A stretch of DNA of 64,000 nucleotides from Allobosea thiooxidans (GTDB lineage: Bacteria; Pseudomonadota; Alphaproteobacteria; Rhizobiales; Beijerinckiaceae), in the NCBI RefSeq assembly GCF_900168195.1, contig NZ_FUYX01000008.1, positions 62,001 to 126,000 of the forward strand. The letters run 5' to 3'. The notes under the pieces were generated by a model that was not told the origin of the DNA, did no database searches, and was given only the letters and a program-made list of their open reading frames with translations. Of the stretch, positions 27,354 through 36,096 are shown piece by piece. A program made the translations under genes and the position numbers. Numbering within the stretch: position 1 is the first letter of the stretch; each line of letters starts with the position of its first letter.

Positions 27354-27680
27354 GTGATCACCCCCGCATTCGCCCAGGCGACAGGAGCCGGTGGCGGCGC
27401 CGACATGCTGATCCAGCTCGTGCCGTTCTTGCTGATCTTCGTCATCATGTGGTTCCTGATCATCCGTCCGCAGCAGCGCCGGGCCAAGACCCATCAGGAG
27501 ATGATCAAGAACGTGCGCCGCGGCGACACCATCGTTACCTCGGGCGGTCTGATCGCGAAGGTCTCGAAGGTCGTCGACGACGGCGAGCTGGAAGCCGAGA
27601 TCGCCGACGGCGTGCGCGTGCGCATCGTGCGCGGCATGATCCAGGACGTCCGCTCCAAGAGCGAGCCGGTCAAGAACTAA
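27354..27680 (+). CDS. yajC: Preprotein translocase subunit YajC
   Basis: A 108-residue protein with one transmembrane helix (MLIQLVPFLLIFVIMWFLIIRP) and the family core RPQQRRAKTHQEMIKNVRRGDTIVTSGGLIAKV. GTG 27354 is chosen because AGAGGAG lies 9 nt upstream and the protein then begins ITPAFAQATG, as in relatives. The longer ATG frame from 27255 lacks such support. YajC accompanies SecDF at the Sec translocon. First gene of the yajC-secD-secF operon. Confidence 0.93.
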   Translation: MITPAFAQATGAGGGADMLIQLVPFLLIFVIMWFLIIRPQQRRAKTHQEMIKNVRRGDTIVTSGGLIAKVSKVVDDGELEAEIADGVRVRIVRGMIQDVRSKSEPVKN

Positions 27681-27741
27681 GAACGCGGCGGCCCGGGCCC
27701 CGCGAGGGGCTCGAGGCACGGCAATAAGGCTGTTCACGCAG

Positions 27742-29352
27742 ATGCTTCGTCTCCAGGCCCGCAAGGTCATTCTCGTCCTGCTCGTGCTGTTCATCGGCTG
27801 CGGGCTCGCCGTACCGAACCTGTTCTCGCCGGAGACGCGCAAGGCCATCGAAACCAACGCTCCGTCCTGGATTCCGCGGGCCTTCCTGCCGATCCATGCG
27901 GTGGTGCTCGGCCTCGACCTGCAGGGCGGCTCGCACGTCCTGCTCGAGATCGACCGGGCCGAGCTGGTGCGCAGCCAGGTGACCCAGCTGCGCGACGACG
28001 TCCGCCGCATCCTGCGCGAGGAGCGCGTCAGCATCCAGGGCGGCATCCAGACCACGACGCGCGGCGTCCAGATGCGCGTCGCGGATGCGGCCGAGCGCGC
28101 CCGCGTGCTGCCGAAGCTGCGCGAGCTCGCCCAGCCGATCGGCACGCTCGGCGCCTTCGGGCCCTCCGGCAACCAGTCGATCGCCATCACCGAGCAGCCC
28201 GACGGGCTGATCCAGCTCACCGTGACGGAAGCTGGCTCGAACGAGCGCATCCGCCGCGCCGTCGAGCAGGCGATGGAGGTTCTGCGCCGGCGCGTCGACG
28301 CTCTTGGAACGACTGAGCCGAACATCCAGCGCCAGGGCCTCGACCGCATCCTGGTGCAGGTGCCGGGCCTGCAGGACCCGCAGCGCCTGAAGCAGATCCT
28401 CGGCGATACCGCCAAGCTCGAATTCCGCCTCGTCGGCGACGCCAACAGCGCCGATGTCGACATGCTGCCCTCGCAGGATGCCGGCGGCCAGACCGTCCCG
28501 GTTCTGCGCCAGCCCTCGGTCGACGGCGCCGACCTGATCGACGCGCAGCCGGCCTTCGATTCGCGCACCGGCCAGCCGATCGTGAACTTCCGCTTCAACA
28601 TCCGCGGCGCCCAGCGCTTCGGCCAGATCACCACCGAGAATCTCGGCCGCCCGCTGGCGATCGTGCTCGACAACAAGGTGATCTCCTCGCCGGTGATCCA
28701 GTCGCCGATCACGGGCGGCTCGGGCCAGATTTCCGGCAACTTCACGGTCGAGCAGGTCAACAACCTCTCGATCCTGCTGCGTGCCGGCGCGCTGCCCGCC
28801 AAGATGACCATCGTCGAGGAACGCACCGTCGGCCCCGGCCTCGGCGCCGATTCGATCCAGGCCGGCAAGATGGCGACCCTGATCGCGACCGTGCTGGTGG
28901 TGATCTACATGCTCGCGACCTACGGCATCTTCGGCCTCATCGCGAGCATCGCGCTCCTCGTCCATGTCGGCCTGATCTTCGGCCTGATGTCGTTCCTCGG
29001 CGCGACGATGACGCTGCCGGGCATCGCCGGCATCGTGCTGACCATCGGCACGGCGGTCGATTCGAACGTGCTGATCTACGAGCGCATGCGCGAGGAGGAG
29101 CATCAGGGCCGCAGCCTCGTCTCGGCGCTCGAAGCCGGCTTCCAGCGCGCCTTCGCGACGATCATCGATTCGAACGTCACCATGCTGATCGCGGCGGTGG
29201 CGCTGTTCTCGCTCGGCTCCGGCCCGGTGCGCGGCTTCGCGGTGGTCTTCATCCTCGGCATTCTCACCACCGTCATCACGGCGGTGACGCTGACCCGGAT
29301 GCTGATCGCGGTCTGGTATCGCTGGGCCAAGCCCAAGCACCTTCCGTTCTGA
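27742..29352 (+). CDS. secD: Protein translocase subunit SecD
   Basis: A 536-residue RND-type protein. TM1 is near the N-terminus (VILVLLVLFIGCGLAV), followed by LGLDLQGGSHVLLEID (D1 motif), a large periplasmic domain (about 60-350), then five transmembrane helices with LPAKMTIVEERTVGPGLGADSI and TIGTAVDSNVLIYERMREE. With SecF it uses the proton gradient to pull proteins through the Sec channel. Confidence 0.96.
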   Translation: MLRLQARKVILVLLVLFIGCGLAVPNLFSPETRKAIETNAPSWIPRAFLPIHAVVLGLDLQGGSHVLLEIDRAELVRSQVTQLRDDVRRILREERVSIQGGIQTTTRGVQMRVADAAERARVLPKLRELAQPIGTLGAFGPSGNQSIAITEQPDGLIQLTVTEAGSNERIRRAVEQAMEVLRRRVDALGTTEPNIQRQGLDRILVQVPGLQDPQRLKQILGDTAKLEFRLVGDANSADVDMLPSQDAGGQTVPVLRQPSVDGADLIDAQPAFDSRTGQPIVNFRFNIRGAQRFGQITTENLGRPLAIVLDNKVISSPVIQSPITGGSGQISGNFTVEQVNNLSILLRAGALPAKMTIVEERTVGPGLGADSIQAGKMATLIATVLVVIYMLATYGIFGLIASIALLVHVGLIFGLMSFLGATMTLPGIAGIVLTIGTAVDSNVLIYERMREEEHQGRSLVSALEAGFQRAFATIIDSNVTMLIAAVALFSLGSGPVRGFAVVFILGILTTVITAVTLTRMLIAVWYRWAKPKHLPF

Positions 29353-29379
29353 CGCTGCCAGCCCTTCAGGAGATTGGCC

Positions 29380-30345
29380 ATGCGCATGCGCCTGCTTCGT
29401 ATCGTCCCCGACAATACCCGCTTCAAATTCGTCTGGTTCCGCCGCTTCAGCTATCCGCTGTCGGCCGCCTACTCGATCCTGGTGATCACGCTCTTCCTGA
29501 CGGTCGGCCTGAATTTCGGCATCGACTTCAAGGGTGGCACGCTGATCGAGATGCAGTCCAAGGCCGGTGCCGTCGACATCGCCCAGATCCGCCATACCGC
29601 CAACGGGCTCGGCTTCGGCGAGGCCGAGGTGCAGGAGTTCGGCACCGCCGGCGAGGTCTCGATGCGCTTCGGCATGCAGCCGGGTGGCGAGACGGCGCAG
29701 CAGGCGGTGGTGGTGAAGGCGCGCGATGCCTTCGCCTCGCAATATGAGTTCCGCCGCGTCGAGACGGTCGGTCCGCGCGTCTCGGGCGAACTGGTCCAGG
29801 CCGGCACGCTCGGCGTCGTGCTCGCGATCGTCGGCGTGCTGATCTATCTCTGGTTCCGCTTCGAGATGCCGCTGGCGATCGGCGCGATCCTCGGCACGCT
29901 GCACGACATCGTGCTGACCATCGGCTTCTTCCTGATCACGCAGCTCGAGTTCAACCTGACCTCGATCGCGGCGATCCTGACCATCGTCGGCTACTCGCTG
30001 AACGAGACGGTCGTGGTGTTCGACCGCACGCGCGAATTGCTGCGCCGCTACAAGACCATGCCGGTCGCCGAACTCCTCGACCTCTCGGTCAACTCGACCC
30101 TGTCGCGCACCGCGATGACGGCGACGACGACCTTCCTGTCGCTGCTGGCGCTGGTGCTGTTCGGCGGCACCGCGATCGAAGGCTTCGCGCTGGTCATGCT
30201 GTTCGGCGTCGTGGTCTGCACCTATTCGGCGATGTTCATCTCGACGCCGGTGCTGCTCTACATGGATGTCCGCTCGGCGGGCGCCCGCGAGGAGGCGCAG
30301 GAGGCGGCGCGGGCCAAGGCTTCGGCCGCCAAGGCCAAGGCCTGA
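29380..30345 (+). CDS. secF: Protein translocase subunit SecF
   Basis: A 321-residue partner of SecD with six transmembrane segments. Motifs are GLNFGIDFKGGTLIEMQ, VGPRVSGELVQAG, and GYSLNETVVVFDRTRELLRRY followed by NSTLSRTAMTATTTFLSLLAL. A TTG at 29374 opens the frame, but AGGAG with a proper 6-nt gap selects ATG 29380. The last residues are an Ala/Lys-rich tail. 27 bp separate it from secD. Confidence 0.96.
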   Translation: MRMRLLRIVPDNTRFKFVWFRRFSYPLSAAYSILVITLFLTVGLNFGIDFKGGTLIEMQSKAGAVDIAQIRHTANGLGFGEAEVQEFGTAGEVSMRFGMQPGGETAQQAVVVKARDAFASQYEFRRVETVGPRVSGELVQAGTLGVVLAIVGVLIYLWFRFEMPLAIGAILGTLHDIVLTIGFFLITQLEFNLTSIAAILTIVGYSLNETVVVFDRTRELLRRYKTMPVAELLDLSVNSTLSRTAMTATTTFLSLLALVLFGGTAIEGFALVMLFGVVVCTYSAMFISTPVLLYMDVRSAGAREEAQEAARAKASAAKAKA

Positions 30346-30353
30346 GCAGCTCC

Positions 30354-30449
30354 GTCATTGCGAGCGGAGCGAAGCCATCCCGAGGGGCGGGGCCGAAGTG
30401 TTCCACCCAATCCCCTGGATTGCTTCGTCGCTTCGCTTCTCGCAATGAC
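30354..30449. repeat. Intergenic palindromic repeat, family A, copy 2
   Basis: A 96-bp element bounded by GTCATTGCGAGCGGAG and CTTCTCGCAATGAC, with the middle CCCCTGGATTGCTTCG as in copy 1. It fills most of the 130-bp gap between secF and the Mth938 gene. Confidence 0.88.
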
Positions 30450-30475
30450 GGCGACGGGGGCCGGAGAGAGATAAG

Positions 30476-30853
30476 ATGCCGCGCTTCGAGGGCTTCGTTC
30501 CCGGCCGCTTCCCGCTCGACGCGATCGGGGCCGGCGGCTTCCGCTTCGCGGATATGAGCCACAAGGGCTCGATCATCGCGACCCCGGCCGGTATCCGGAT
30601 CTGGCCGGTGACGCGCTTTTCCGAGGTGACGATCGAGAGCCTGCAGCCGGTGCTGGACGAGGCCGGGAGCATCGACTTCCTGCTGATCGGGACCGGGGCG
30701 GACATCGCCTTCATTCCGCCCGCTCTGCGTGATCCTCTGAAGCAGGCCGGAATCGCTGTCGAGGGCATGGCGACGGGCGCGGCCGCCCGCACCTATAATG
30801 TCCTCGTCGGCGAAGACCGGCGCGTCGCCGCCGCGCTGATCGCGATCGAGTAG
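30476..30853 (+). CDS. Mth938-like (DUF498) domain protein
   Basis: A 125-residue single-domain protein: FRFADMSHKGSIIATPAGIRIWPVT, DFLLIGTGADIAFIPPALRDPLKQAGI and TGAAARTYNVLVGEDRRVAAALIAI. This matches the Mth938 fold. Its human relative NDUFAF3 assists complex I assembly. Position after secF and before a phytoene-synthase-like gene is conserved in Hyphomicrobiales. A respiratory-chain assembly role is suggested by family and neighbour, not shown. Confidence 0.85.
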   Translation: MPRFEGFVPGRFPLDAIGAGGFRFADMSHKGSIIATPAGIRIWPVTRFSEVTIESLQPVLDEAGSIDFLLIGTGADIAFIPPALRDPLKQAGIAVEGMATGAAARTYNVLVGEDRRVAAALIAIE

Positions 30854-30962
30854 GGAGCCCGCCGGCAGTTCGGAAAGCGGGCCATGTGCCGCGTAGCGGC
30901 GCCGCCGCGCTTGCCTTACATTAGCCGGGCCGGGGCGAGTGATGACGGGCCGAGGCCGGACC

Positions 30963-31850
30963 ATGGCGCAGACTGAAACCGACGACCGCAGGGAAATCGC
31001 GCCGGCGCGCCTGCCGGAAGCCTATACCCATTGCGCCGCGCTCGTGCGCGAGCAGGATCAGGACCGCTATATCGCCGGCCTCTATGCCCCCGAGGATCGC
31101 CGGGCGGCGCTCTATGCCCTCTACGCCTTCAGCCTCGAGATCGCGCGGGTACGGGCGCTGGTCAGCGAGCCGCTGCCGGGCGAGGTCCGGCTGCAATGGT
31201 GGCGCGACGTGCTCGAGGGCCAGGCGGCAGGCGAGACGCAGGCGCATCCGGTGGCCGCGGCCCTGCTCGACACAGTTCGGCGCTACCGCCTGCCGATCGC
31301 GCCGCTGACGGCGCTGATCGATGCGCGCATCTTCGACCTCTACGACGATCCGATGCCTTCGCTGCGCGACCTCGAAGGCTATGCCGGCGAGACCGTGAGC
31401 GCGGTGGTCCGGCTGGCGTGCATCATCCTGGCAGGCGGGCGCGATCCGGGTGGGGCGACGGCCTGCGGCCATGCCGGCGTCGCCTATGCGCTGACTGGGT
31501 TGATGCGCGCCTTTCCCTGGCATGCGGCCGAGGGGCAGGTCTATCTGCCGGCCGACATCCTCGCCCGCAACGGCGTCACCCGCGACGACATCGTGCGCGG
31601 GCGCGGCGGGCCGGGCGTTCTCTACACGCTGAAGGAGCTGCGGGAGATCGCCCGCAACCATCTCAAGAAGCTCGCGGGCCTGGGCGAGACGATTCCGCCG
31701 GCGCTGAAGCCGGCCTTCCTGCCCGTGGCGCTGGTCGAGCCCTATCTCAGGCGGATGGAGCAGCGGGGCTACGACCCCTACCGCACCATCATCACACTGC
31801 CGGCCTGGCGCCGGCAGTGGATCCTCTGGCGGGCGTCGCGGTCGCGCTGA
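30963..31850 (+). CDS. Squalene/phytoene synthase-fold protein (NDUFAF6-like)
   Basis: A 295-residue all-helical prenyl-synthase-fold protein: DRYIAGLYAPEDRRAALYALYAFSLEIARVR, EVRLQWWRDVLEG and FDLYDDPMPSLRDLEGYAGETVSAVVRL. Where true synthases have the first Asp-rich motif (DDxxD after AFxR) this has FSLEIARVR, so prenyl transfer is unlikely. The same loss marks NDUFAF6, a complex I assembly factor. Alternative starts are GTG 30939 and ATG 30942. Confidence 0.82.
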   Translation: MAQTETDDRREIAPARLPEAYTHCAALVREQDQDRYIAGLYAPEDRRAALYALYAFSLEIARVRALVSEPLPGEVRLQWWRDVLEGQAAGETQAHPVAAALLDTVRRYRLPIAPLTALIDARIFDLYDDPMPSLRDLEGYAGETVSAVVRLACIILAGGRDPGGATACGHAGVAYALTGLMRAFPWHAAEGQVYLPADILARNGVTRDDIVRGRGGPGVLYTLKELREIARNHLKKLAGLGETIPPALKPAFLPVALVEPYLRRMEQRGYDPYRTIITLPAWRRQWILWRASRSR

Positions 31851-31868
31851 CCGGGCCGCGGTGGCCCC

Positions 31869-33176
31869 TCAGACGTGGACCGAGCGGTGCCTGATCACCA
31901 GGATCGCGATGATCGAGAGCACGCAGCAGCCGATGATATAGAGGGCGACATAGGTCGGCCGGCCATCCGCCGCGCCGACGAGCGCCTGCGCGATGAAGGG
32001 CGTCGGGCCGGCGACCAGCACGCCGTTCAGCTCACGCGACATCGCCAACCCCGAGAAGCGGTAGCGCGTCGGGAAGAGGTTGGTGAGGAACGCGCCCTGC
32101 GCGCCCGAGGTCGAGCCGAAGCCGAGCCCGTAGCCGAGCGCGATGCCGACCGTCGACCAGAGCAGGCTGCCGGTGTCGAACATCCAGAACAGCGGGAAGG
32201 CGAGGACCGCGATGACGACGGCGCCGAAGATGTAGACGGTCGCCGCCCCGATCCTGTCCGCCAGCGCGCCCATGAAACCGACGCCGACGATGCCGAAGAG
32301 CGAGCCGATGGTGACGGCGATCAGGCCGTCCGTCCGGCTCATGCCGACCGTGTTGGCCATGTAGCTCAGCGAGAAGGCGCTGAGGATATAGGCGTTGGCG
32401 TTGTGGGCGGTCACCGAGAGGAAGCCGAACAGGACCTCCTTCGGGCTGTTGCGGAAAAGCTCGCCGATCGGAACCTGCTGCTCGTGCTTGCGCTGCTCGG
32501 CACGCGCCATGGCCTCCACATATTCCGGCGTCTCGTCGAGATGCTTGCGGATGTAGAGCGCGACGAAGAACAGCACGCCGGAGAGAAGGAAGGGCACGCG
32601 CCAGGCCCAGCCCAGCAGCATCTGCTCGGGCAGGTAGGAGATCGTCAGGAAGGACAGCGTCGCCAGCATGATGCCGACCAGCGTGGCCGCGTTGGGCAGG
32701 CCGGTATAGAAGGCGCGCTTCTCGGGCGGCGCGTATTCCGCCACCAGCACGATCGCGCCCGCGAGTTCGGCGCCGGCGCCGAAGCCCTGGATCAGGCGCA
32801 TCAGCACCAGCAGGACGGGCGCCATGATGCCGATCGTCTCATAGGTCGGCAGCAGGCCCATCAGCACGGTGGCGAGGCCCATCAGCGCGATGGTCAGGAT
32901 CAGCGCCGGCTTGCGGCCGAACTTGTCGCCGATATGCGAGATCACGATGCCGCCGACGGGGCGGGCGAAATAGCCGACGGCGAAGGTCGCGAAGGCGGCG
33001 AGGACGCCGGTGGTCGGCGAGAGATTGGGGAAGAAGAGCTTGTTGATGATCAGGCCGGAGGCGGCGCCGTAGAGCGCGTAGTCATACCATTCGATCACCG
33101 TGCCGACCGTGGCGGCCGTCACTGCCTTGCGGATATTGGCCGGGCTCGCGCCGCCGGCCTTCGTCGTTGCTGCCAT
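31869..33176 (-). CDS. MFS transporter, metabolite:H+ symporter (MHS) family
   Basis: A 435-residue, 12-TM carrier. MHS features are AATVGTVIEWYDYALYGAASGLIINKLFFP in TM1, FARPVGGIVISHIGDKFGRKPAL (motif A after TM2), LMRLIQGFGAGAELAGAIVLVAEYAPPEKRAFYTG and WAWRVPFLLSGVLFFVALYIRKHLDETPEYV. Family members (KgtP, ProP, ShiA, CitA) take up organic acids, betaines or shikimate with protons. The substrate is unknown. It starts 125 bp downstream of trmFO on the same strand and ends convergent with the NDUFAF6-like gene. Confidence 0.88.
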   Translation of the reverse strand: MAATTKAGGASPANIRKAVTAATVGTVIEWYDYALYGAASGLIINKLFFPNLSPTTGVLAAFATFAVGYFARPVGGIVISHIGDKFGRKPALILTIALMGLATVLMGLLPTYETIGIMAPVLLVLMRLIQGFGAGAELAGAIVLVAEYAPPEKRAFYTGLPNAATLVGIMLATLSFLTISYLPEQMLLGWAWRVPFLLSGVLFFVALYIRKHLDETPEYVEAMARAEQRKHEQQVPIGELFRNSPKEVLFGFLSVTAHNANAYILSAFSLSYMANTVGMSRTDGLIAVTIGSLFGIVGVGFMGALADRIGAATVYIFGAVVIAVLAFPLFWMFDTGSLLWSTVGIALGYGLGFGSTSGAQGAFLTNLFPTRYRFSGLAMSRELNGVLVAGPTPFIAQALVGAADGRPTYVALYIIGCCVLSIIAILVIRHRSVHV

Positions 33177-33300
33177 TGTCCCAAGGGCCTCCGGATTGTT
33201 GTCGGAGACCTGTTAGTCGACAATGACGGCTCTACCCATGCCTCACGAGCGTGACGCCCATGCGAATGACCTTCCGTCATCTGTTGGATGCATGGCTAGA

Positions 33301-34707
33301 TCAGGCCGGCACGGCTTCCATCAAACCGGTCGCCCAGCGCTCCATCTCGACCTTGGCGCGTGCCGTCAGTGCCTGCTTGCGGGCGAGGCTCTTGGCCGGG
33401 CCCTTGAGGCGCTTGCCGTCGGGACCGTGGGTGACGGCCTGGTCGGGATGCGGGAACAGCCCGAAATTGATGTTCATCGGCTGGAAGGAGCGCGGCCCCT
33501 CGTCGATGGTGACGATGTGCCCGCCGGTGATGTGGTTGACCAGCGCGCCCAGCGCCGTGGCCGGCGGCGGCAGCGGCAGGTCGCGGCCGAGCCGCTCGGC
33601 GGCGGCCATGCGGCCGGCGAGCAGGCCGGTGGCGGCGCTCTCGACATAGCCCTCGCAGCCGGTGATCTGGCCGGCGAAGCGCAGGCGCTGGTCGGCTTTC
33701 AGCCGCAGGCGCGCGTCGAGCAGCTTCGGCGAGTTGAGATAGGTGTTGCGGTGGATGCCGCCGAGCCGGGCGAACTCGGCATTCTGCAGGCCGGGGATCA
33801 GCCGGAAGATGCGGGACTGCTCGCCATATTTCAGCTTGGTCTGGAAGCCGGTCATGTTGAACAGCGTGCCGAGCGCGTTGTCCTGCCGCAGCTGGACCAC
33901 GGCATAGGCCTTCACGGTCGGGTTGTGCCTGTTGGTGAGGCCGACCGGCTTCATCGGACCCCAGCGCAGCGTCTCGCGGCCACGCTCGGCCATGACCTCG
34001 ATCGGCAGGCAGCCGTCGAAATAGGGCGTGCCCTCCCATTCCTTGAACTCGGTCTTCTCGGCGGCGATCAGCGCGTCGATGAAGGCTTCGTACTGGTCGC
34101 GGTCGAGCGGGCAGTTGATGTAGTCGGCGCCGGTGCCGCCGGGGCCTGCCTTGTCGTAGCGCGACTGGAACCAGGCCGTGTCCATGTCGATCGAATCGAA
34201 ATAGACGATGGGGGCGATGGCGTCGAAGAAGGCGAGCGAATCCTCGCCGGTGAGCGTTTGCAGGCCCTGAGCCAAGGCCGGCGAGGTCAGCGGGCCGGTC
34301 GCGATGATCACGTTGCTCCACGCGGCCGGGGGCAGGCCGGCGATCTCGCCGCGATCGATGGTGACGAGCGGGTGGGCCTCCAGCGCCGCGGTGACGCCTT
34401 GAGAGAAGCCGTCGCGGTCGACGGCAAGCGCGCCGCCGGCCGGCACCTGATGGGCGTCGCCCTGGGCCATGATCAGCGAGCCGAGGTGGCGCATCTCCCA
34501 ATGGAGCTGGCCGACGGCGTTGCTCTGGGCATCGTCTGAACGGAAGGAGTTCGAGCAGACGAGCTCGGCCAGTCCTTCCGTCTTGTGCGCGTCGGTGCCG
34601 CGCACGGGGCGCATCTCGTGGATGACGACCGGGACGCCGGCCTGGGCGATCTGCCAGGCGGCTTCGGAGCCGGCGAGCCCGCCGCCGATGATATGTACGG
34701 GTTCCAT
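33301..34707 (-). CDS. trmFO: Folate-dependent tRNA (uracil-5-)-methyltransferase TrmFO
   Basis: A 468-residue flavoprotein. The dinucleotide-binding start [55 protein letters not shown] and [38 protein letters not shown] are strongly conserved in TrmFO. It makes ribothymidine-54 in tRNA using methylene-THF and FADH2. The start is ATG 34707; the open frame to 34779 is not protein-like. Confidence 0.94.
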   Translation of the reverse strand: MEPVHIIGGGLAGSEAAWQIAQAGVPVVIHEMRPVRGTDAHKTEGLAELVCSNSFRSDDAQSNAVGQLHWEMRHLGSLIMAQGDAHQVPAGGALAVDRDGFSQGVTAALEAHPLVTIDRGEIAGLPPAAWSNVIIATGPLTSPALAQGLQTLTGEDSLAFFDAIAPIVYFDSIDMDTAWFQSRYDKAGPGGTGADYINCPLDRDQYEAFIDALIAAEKTEFKEWEGTPYFDGCLPIEVMAERGRETLRWGPMKPVGLTNRHNPTVKAYAVVQLRQDNALGTLFNMTGFQTKLKYGEQSRIFRLIPGLQNAEFARLGGIHRNTYLNSPKLLDARLRLKADQRLRFAGQITGCEGYVESAATGLLAGRMAAAERLGRDLPLPPPATALGALVNHITGGHIVTIDEGPRSFQPMNINFGLFPHPDQAVTHGPDGKRLKGPAKSLARKQALTARAKVEMERWATGLMEAVPA

Positions 34708-34762
34708 GGCTGCGATGTGTCCGCAGCCGGCCTGCAGGTCAAGGGCCTGAGGCCGGATTGCT

Positions 34763-34855
34763 GTCATTGCGAAGATCAAAGCGACGAAGCAAGGGCGGCA
34801 GGGCCGGATGGTTCAGACCCGTCCCACTGGATTGCTTCGCTACGCTCGCAATGAC
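34763..34855. repeat. Intergenic palindromic repeat, family A, copy 3
   Basis: A 93-bp element bounded by GTCATTGCGAAGA and CGCTCGCAATGAC, with GACGAAGCAA and CTGGATTGCTTCG inside. It is somewhat more diverged than copies 1 and 2. Located just upstream of trmFO. Confidence 0.85.
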
Positions 34856-34876
34856 GCGACGGGCAGGGCCCGGAAA

Positions 34877-34905
34877 TGCAAAATGCCCGCCGTGAGGCGG
34901 GCATT
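34877..34905 (-). terminator. Terminator of the DUF1127 gene
   Basis: A perfect 10-bp stem AATGCCCGCC (34882-34891) / GGCGGGCATT (34896-34905) with a 4-nt loop. Read on the minus strand it runs into TTTTGCA, so it terminates leftward transcription from the DUF1127 gene before trmFO. Confidence 0.75.
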
Positions 34906-35006
34906 CGCTCTTCGACCGAAGCTCGAGGGGAGGGGAAACACGAGCCTCAGGAGAAACTACTTGGAACACGCCGCGCCGGATGCGCGGCGGTTCTCATTCA
35001 GCGACT

Positions 35007-35162
35007 TCAGGCCGCAGCGTGCGAGCGGGCGATGAAGGCGATCTCCGAGCGCGACAGGCCGAGATCGTCCAGCTCGCGGTCGGTCAGGCGGGAGAGCTCG
35101 CGGACGGTCTCGCGATAGCGGAGATAGGCGCGAATTTTGGCGGCGATCATGGTGACAAACAT
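35007..35162 (-). CDS. DUF1127 small basic protein
   Basis: A 51-residue protein, MFVTMIAAKIRAYLRYRETVRELSRLTDRELDDLGLSRSEIAFIARSHAAA. The core RYRETVRELSRLTDRELDDLGLSRSEI is the DUF1127 signature. Members in other alphaproteobacteria are small regulators linked to RNA turnover and stress. AAGGAAG lies 10 nt before ATG 35162. A longer frame to 35225 lacks a good ribosome site. It has its own terminator. Confidence 0.85.
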   Translation of the reverse strand: MFVTMIAAKIRAYLRYRETVRELSRLTDRELDDLGLSRSEIAFIARSHAAA

Positions 35163-35228
35163 GGTGGTCTTCCTTGCGATGTTCCGGAGCGGGTCGGGGC
35201 CCACAGCGATAAATTCGTTGTGCACTGC

Positions 35229-35254
35229 ATATAAGACAGGCTGCCTGCTTCAAA
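35229..35254 (-). promoter_or_regulatory. Candidate stress-type promoter of the DUF1127 gene
   Basis: On the minus strand TTTGAAG (35248-35254) and CTTATAT (35229-35235) stand 12 bp apart, 67 bp before the start codon. The CTTATAT box resembles alphaproteobacterial RpoH -10 elements and the short spacing argues against sigma-70. Sigma class is a guess. Confidence 0.3.
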
Positions 35255-35722
35255 CAGAGGCTCCACATCAGCTCTGTCATGCATCAATCGCATGACCAGT
35301 TAAGTTTGCGGTCATTTTCGACGGGTTGACCCGCGTTCACCGTAACGCTTGTGGCAAAATTTAGGAAATTGCTCGCCTATTAATTGGGCAAATAAGCAAT
35401 CTGTTCCTGATTTTGAATTATCAAAGGCTCCAAAATAGGCATGTTGCATCTGCGAATTAAGCCGACTCGCCAGTCGAGTAATATTGCATTGCAAAACAGC
35501 CTCGCCCGCGCACGAAAATTACCCGCGCGCCGAGCCTCTCCCTGGCGACTGCGGCATCTTGGCCCGGCGACGATTGCCGGGCAGGAATTGCCGGCCTTCC
35601 GGTTCCGGGAAACGGCTCTGTGGCAGACGGGCCGGTCAAGTCGTTGAATTCCCAGCCTGCCGCCTTCGCGCGCCCCGCGGCCTGCCTCTTGCCTGTCGAG
35701 CGGCGACAGACAGGAGCATGCG
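35255..35722. other. AT-rich non-coding stretch, no gene recognised
   Basis: About 470 bp with visibly lower GC than the rest of the window, especially 35300-35510 (runs such as AAAATTTAGG, ATTAATTGGG, AATTATCAAAGG, TAATATTGCATTGCAAAAC). Short open frames on either strand here have no family-like features. It could hold promoters for the DUF1127 gene and the small gene at 35723, an unrecognised small RNA, or a remnant of transferred DNA. It includes TTGCATTGCAA, which resembles the words at the phasin promoter. Confidence 0.4.
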
Positions 35723-36052
35723 ATGACGATCTCGTTCTCGACTTCGAGCTGGCCGAACCTTTCGCCGGCTGCAACGACACGGCCGGCGGCGGATGAGACG
35801 AAACAGGGCGGCGCGAGCTCCCCGCTTTCGTCCTCGGTCGAGACGGAGTTCCTGAAGTTCGCCCGCATGACGCCGGAGGAACGGGTCCAGAAGGCGATCC
35901 TGGACAAGCTCGGCATGACCGAAGAGGAATTCAACCGGCTCGACGCCAAGGTGAAGTCGGAGGTGATGGCCAAGGTCCGCGACGAGATTCTCCGGCAGAT
36001 GGAGGAGAAGGCCGAGCTCCGCACCGGTGCGCTCGCGGACCTCACCGTCTGA
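35723..36052 (+). CDS. Hypothetical protein with MTPEERVQKAILDKLGMTEEE-type motif
   Basis: 109 residues. The first 40 are Ser/Thr/Pro-rich and probably disordered. The second half (FLKFARMTPEERVQKAILDKLGMTEEEFNRLDAKVKSEVMAKVRDEILRQMEEKAE) is a predicted helical, charged domain that I recall as recurring in hypothetical proteins of Hyphomicrobiales. No signal peptide or membrane helix. Function unknown. Codon use fits the genome. A hairpin separates it from the convergent P-type ATPase gene. Confidence 0.6.
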   Translation: MTISFSTSSWPNLSPAATTRPAADETKQGGASSPLSSSVETEFLKFARMTPEERVQKAILDKLGMTEEEFNRLDAKVKSEVMAKVRDEILRQMEEKAELRTGALADLTV

Positions 36053-36056
36053 AACC

Positions 36057-36084
36057 GCGGCCGGGGCAGAACCCTCCCGGCCGC
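36057..36084. terminator. Bidirectional hairpin between convergent genes
   Basis: A perfect 9-bp stem GCGGCCGGG (36057-36065) / CCCGGCCGC (36076-36084) with a 10-nt loop. No T-tract follows on either side, so it may act as a weak terminator or 3'-end stabiliser for the two convergent genes. Confidence 0.4.
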
Positions 36085-36096
36085 AGGCGGCGAACT

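Noticed and set aside
30857-30882. GCCCGC/GCGGGC stem after the Mth938 gene as a terminator
   Set aside because: Only 6 bp with a 14-nt loop and no T-tract; too weak to call.
35312-35494. 60-codon minus-strand open frame in the AT-rich gap
   Set aside because: No ribosome site, no recognisable domain, and the composition is that of non-coding DNA.
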